Positions 63,034 through 64,000 of a stretch of 64,000 nt of DNA are shown in pieces. The stretch spans positions 1 through 64,000 of the forward strand of contig PBLS01000008.1 in assembly GCA_002721825.1 (NCBI GenBank), read 5' to 3'. Position 1 is the first letter of the stretch. Each line of letters starts with the position of its first letter. The notes under the pieces are model-generated. The model saw only the letters and a program-made list of their open reading frames with translations, had not been told where the DNA came from and searched no databases. Source of the stretch: Magnetovibrio sp. Its GTDB lineage: Bacteria > Pseudomonadota > Alphaproteobacteria > Rhodospirillales > Casp-alpha2. The translations under genes and the position numbers were made by a program.

Positions 63034-63692
63034 TCCAGTTAATTTTTTACTTACGGAGAATATTAAAGGTGACAAGGGGAAAGGACCTGGAAATAAGCTC
63101 AAGTTATGAGAAGCCTGATAACGGCCTTCGCACGTGTATTGCTAGTAACCGTAAACTTTCTAAGTTCAACATGGTTCGCTTCGTTATGGATGCAGAAAAT
63201 CGCCCAGTTCCTGACCTAAACGAAAGATTACCCGGTCGAGGATTATGGTTGACTGCTGATTATAGATTGATAAATAAAGCTTCCGTTAAAAACTTATTTG
63301 CAAAAAAAACACGAAAGCATGTGCATATCGATTACGATATACCTGAGTTGTTAGTCAAATTAATGGTACGGCGTTGCATCCATAACCTCGGATTGGCGAA
63401 GCGTGCCGGACACGTTCTAATCGGCTTCGATGAATTAAAACGAGCATTGGCTCAATATAAGGAAGGATACGTTTTTTCAGCACGTGATGGTGGTTTTAGC
63501 AATCGCAAGAAATTATTTCTGCTAGCTAAAAACATCCCAATTTTAGACTCACTAACTGCAACTGAAATTGGAACAGCCTTTGGGAGGAATCGCGTGGTTC
63601 ATGCATTTATTTCTTCGGGTGGTATAGGAGATAGTCTGTTTCGCGATATGGGTCGTTTAGCAGGGTTGCGTGAAACCACCTTAGCAGCGTAG
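63030..63692 (+). CDS. YlxR (DUF448)-type RNA-binding protein with L7Ae-like C-terminal part
   Basis: RTCIASNRKLSKFNMVRFVMDAENRPVPDLNERLPGRGLWL; LGLAKRAGHVLIGFDELKRAL; between nusA and infB. Confidence 0.9.
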   Translation: MIQLIFYLRRILKVTRGKDLEISSSYEKPDNGLRTCIASNRKLSKFNMVRFVMDAENRPVPDLNERLPGRGLWLTADYRLINKASVKNLFAKKTRKHVHIDYDIPELLVKLMVRRCIHNLGLAKRAGHVLIGFDELKRALAQYKEGYVFSARDGGFSNRKKLFLLAKNIPILDSLTATEIGTAFGRNRVVHAFISSGGIGDSLFRDMGRLAGLRETTLAA

Positions 63693-63771
63693 ATTTGCCG
63701 CAACATATGTTAAACACTATCAAATTTCGCTGAAAAAATCGCTGATTGGTCTTGAATTGGAATATTAACTT

Positions 63772-64000
63772 ATGGCCGAAACCAAAGAAGAGCGCAATAA
63801 AAGCAAACTCAGTCTTTCTAAGCCCGGCAAGCTTGAGCTGAAGAAAACTGTTGAAAGTGGACAAGTTCGTCAGAACTTCTCTCATGGCCGCTCGAAAATG
63901 GTTCAAGTCGAGCGGCGTACCAAGCGTACTTTTGCACTCGACTCCGGTGGCAAGATGTCAGAGGTAAAAGATGCTTTAAATACCTTACCCGATACAGAAT
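63772..64000 (+). CDS. infB: Translation initiation factor IF-2, N-terminal part, truncated by window edge
   Basis: ATG at 63772: MAETKEERNKSKLSLSKPGKLELKKTVESGQVRQNFSHGRSKMVQVERRTKRTF, alphaproteobacterial IF-2 N-terminus; not in ORF track. Confidence 0.92.
   Translation, partial: MAETKEERNKSKLSLSKPGKLELKKTVESGQVRQNFSHGRSKMVQVERRTKRTFALDSGGKMSEVKDALNTLPDTE

Noticed and set aside
1-64000. CRISPR array, prophage, insertion sequence, toxin-antitoxin or defence island
   Set aside because: Looked for repeat-spacer patterns, transposase/integrase motifs and defence-type ORFs and found none that I could support

Overview
The window is about 64 kb of AT-leaning, gene-dense DNA. Synteny (kdsD-lptCAB-rpoN-ptsN; murJ-trpS-nfu; fur-miaB-phoH-ybeY-corC-lnt-metK-trmB-rimP-nusA-ylxR-infB; 5-aminolevulinate synthase; MucR) points to an alphaproteobacterium, probably a Rhodospirillales-like or marine lineage (inference). 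Housekeeping blocks flank accessory catabolic and transport regions: a TRAP transporter, a TTT (TctABC) transporter, an oxalate-type oxc/frc cluster, an ABC/DUF4340/GldG-like export cluster, amidase, D-aminoacylase, and a CoxS/CoxM pair with XdhC and a MobA-like protein. I saw no CRISPR array, prophage, transposase or rRNA. One tRNA-Leu(CAG) is clear. The observations most worth checking are: (1) a stand-alone protein resembling the hydrolase domain of 10-formyl-THF dehydrogenase, in line with oxalyl-CoA decarboxylase and formyl-CoA transferase; (2) an ArsR regulator remnant missed by the ORF track; (3) an HpcH/HpaI aldolase gene interrupted by one in-frame TGA; (4) CoxS-CoxM directly abutting with no CoxL; (5) hpf and rimI missing from their usual positions; (6) several structured non-coding segments (hsp20 start, rimP leader, metK leader, 2.55-2.9 kb). 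No clearly new defence or mobile system was found. All family calls come from reading motifs by eye; no database search was run.
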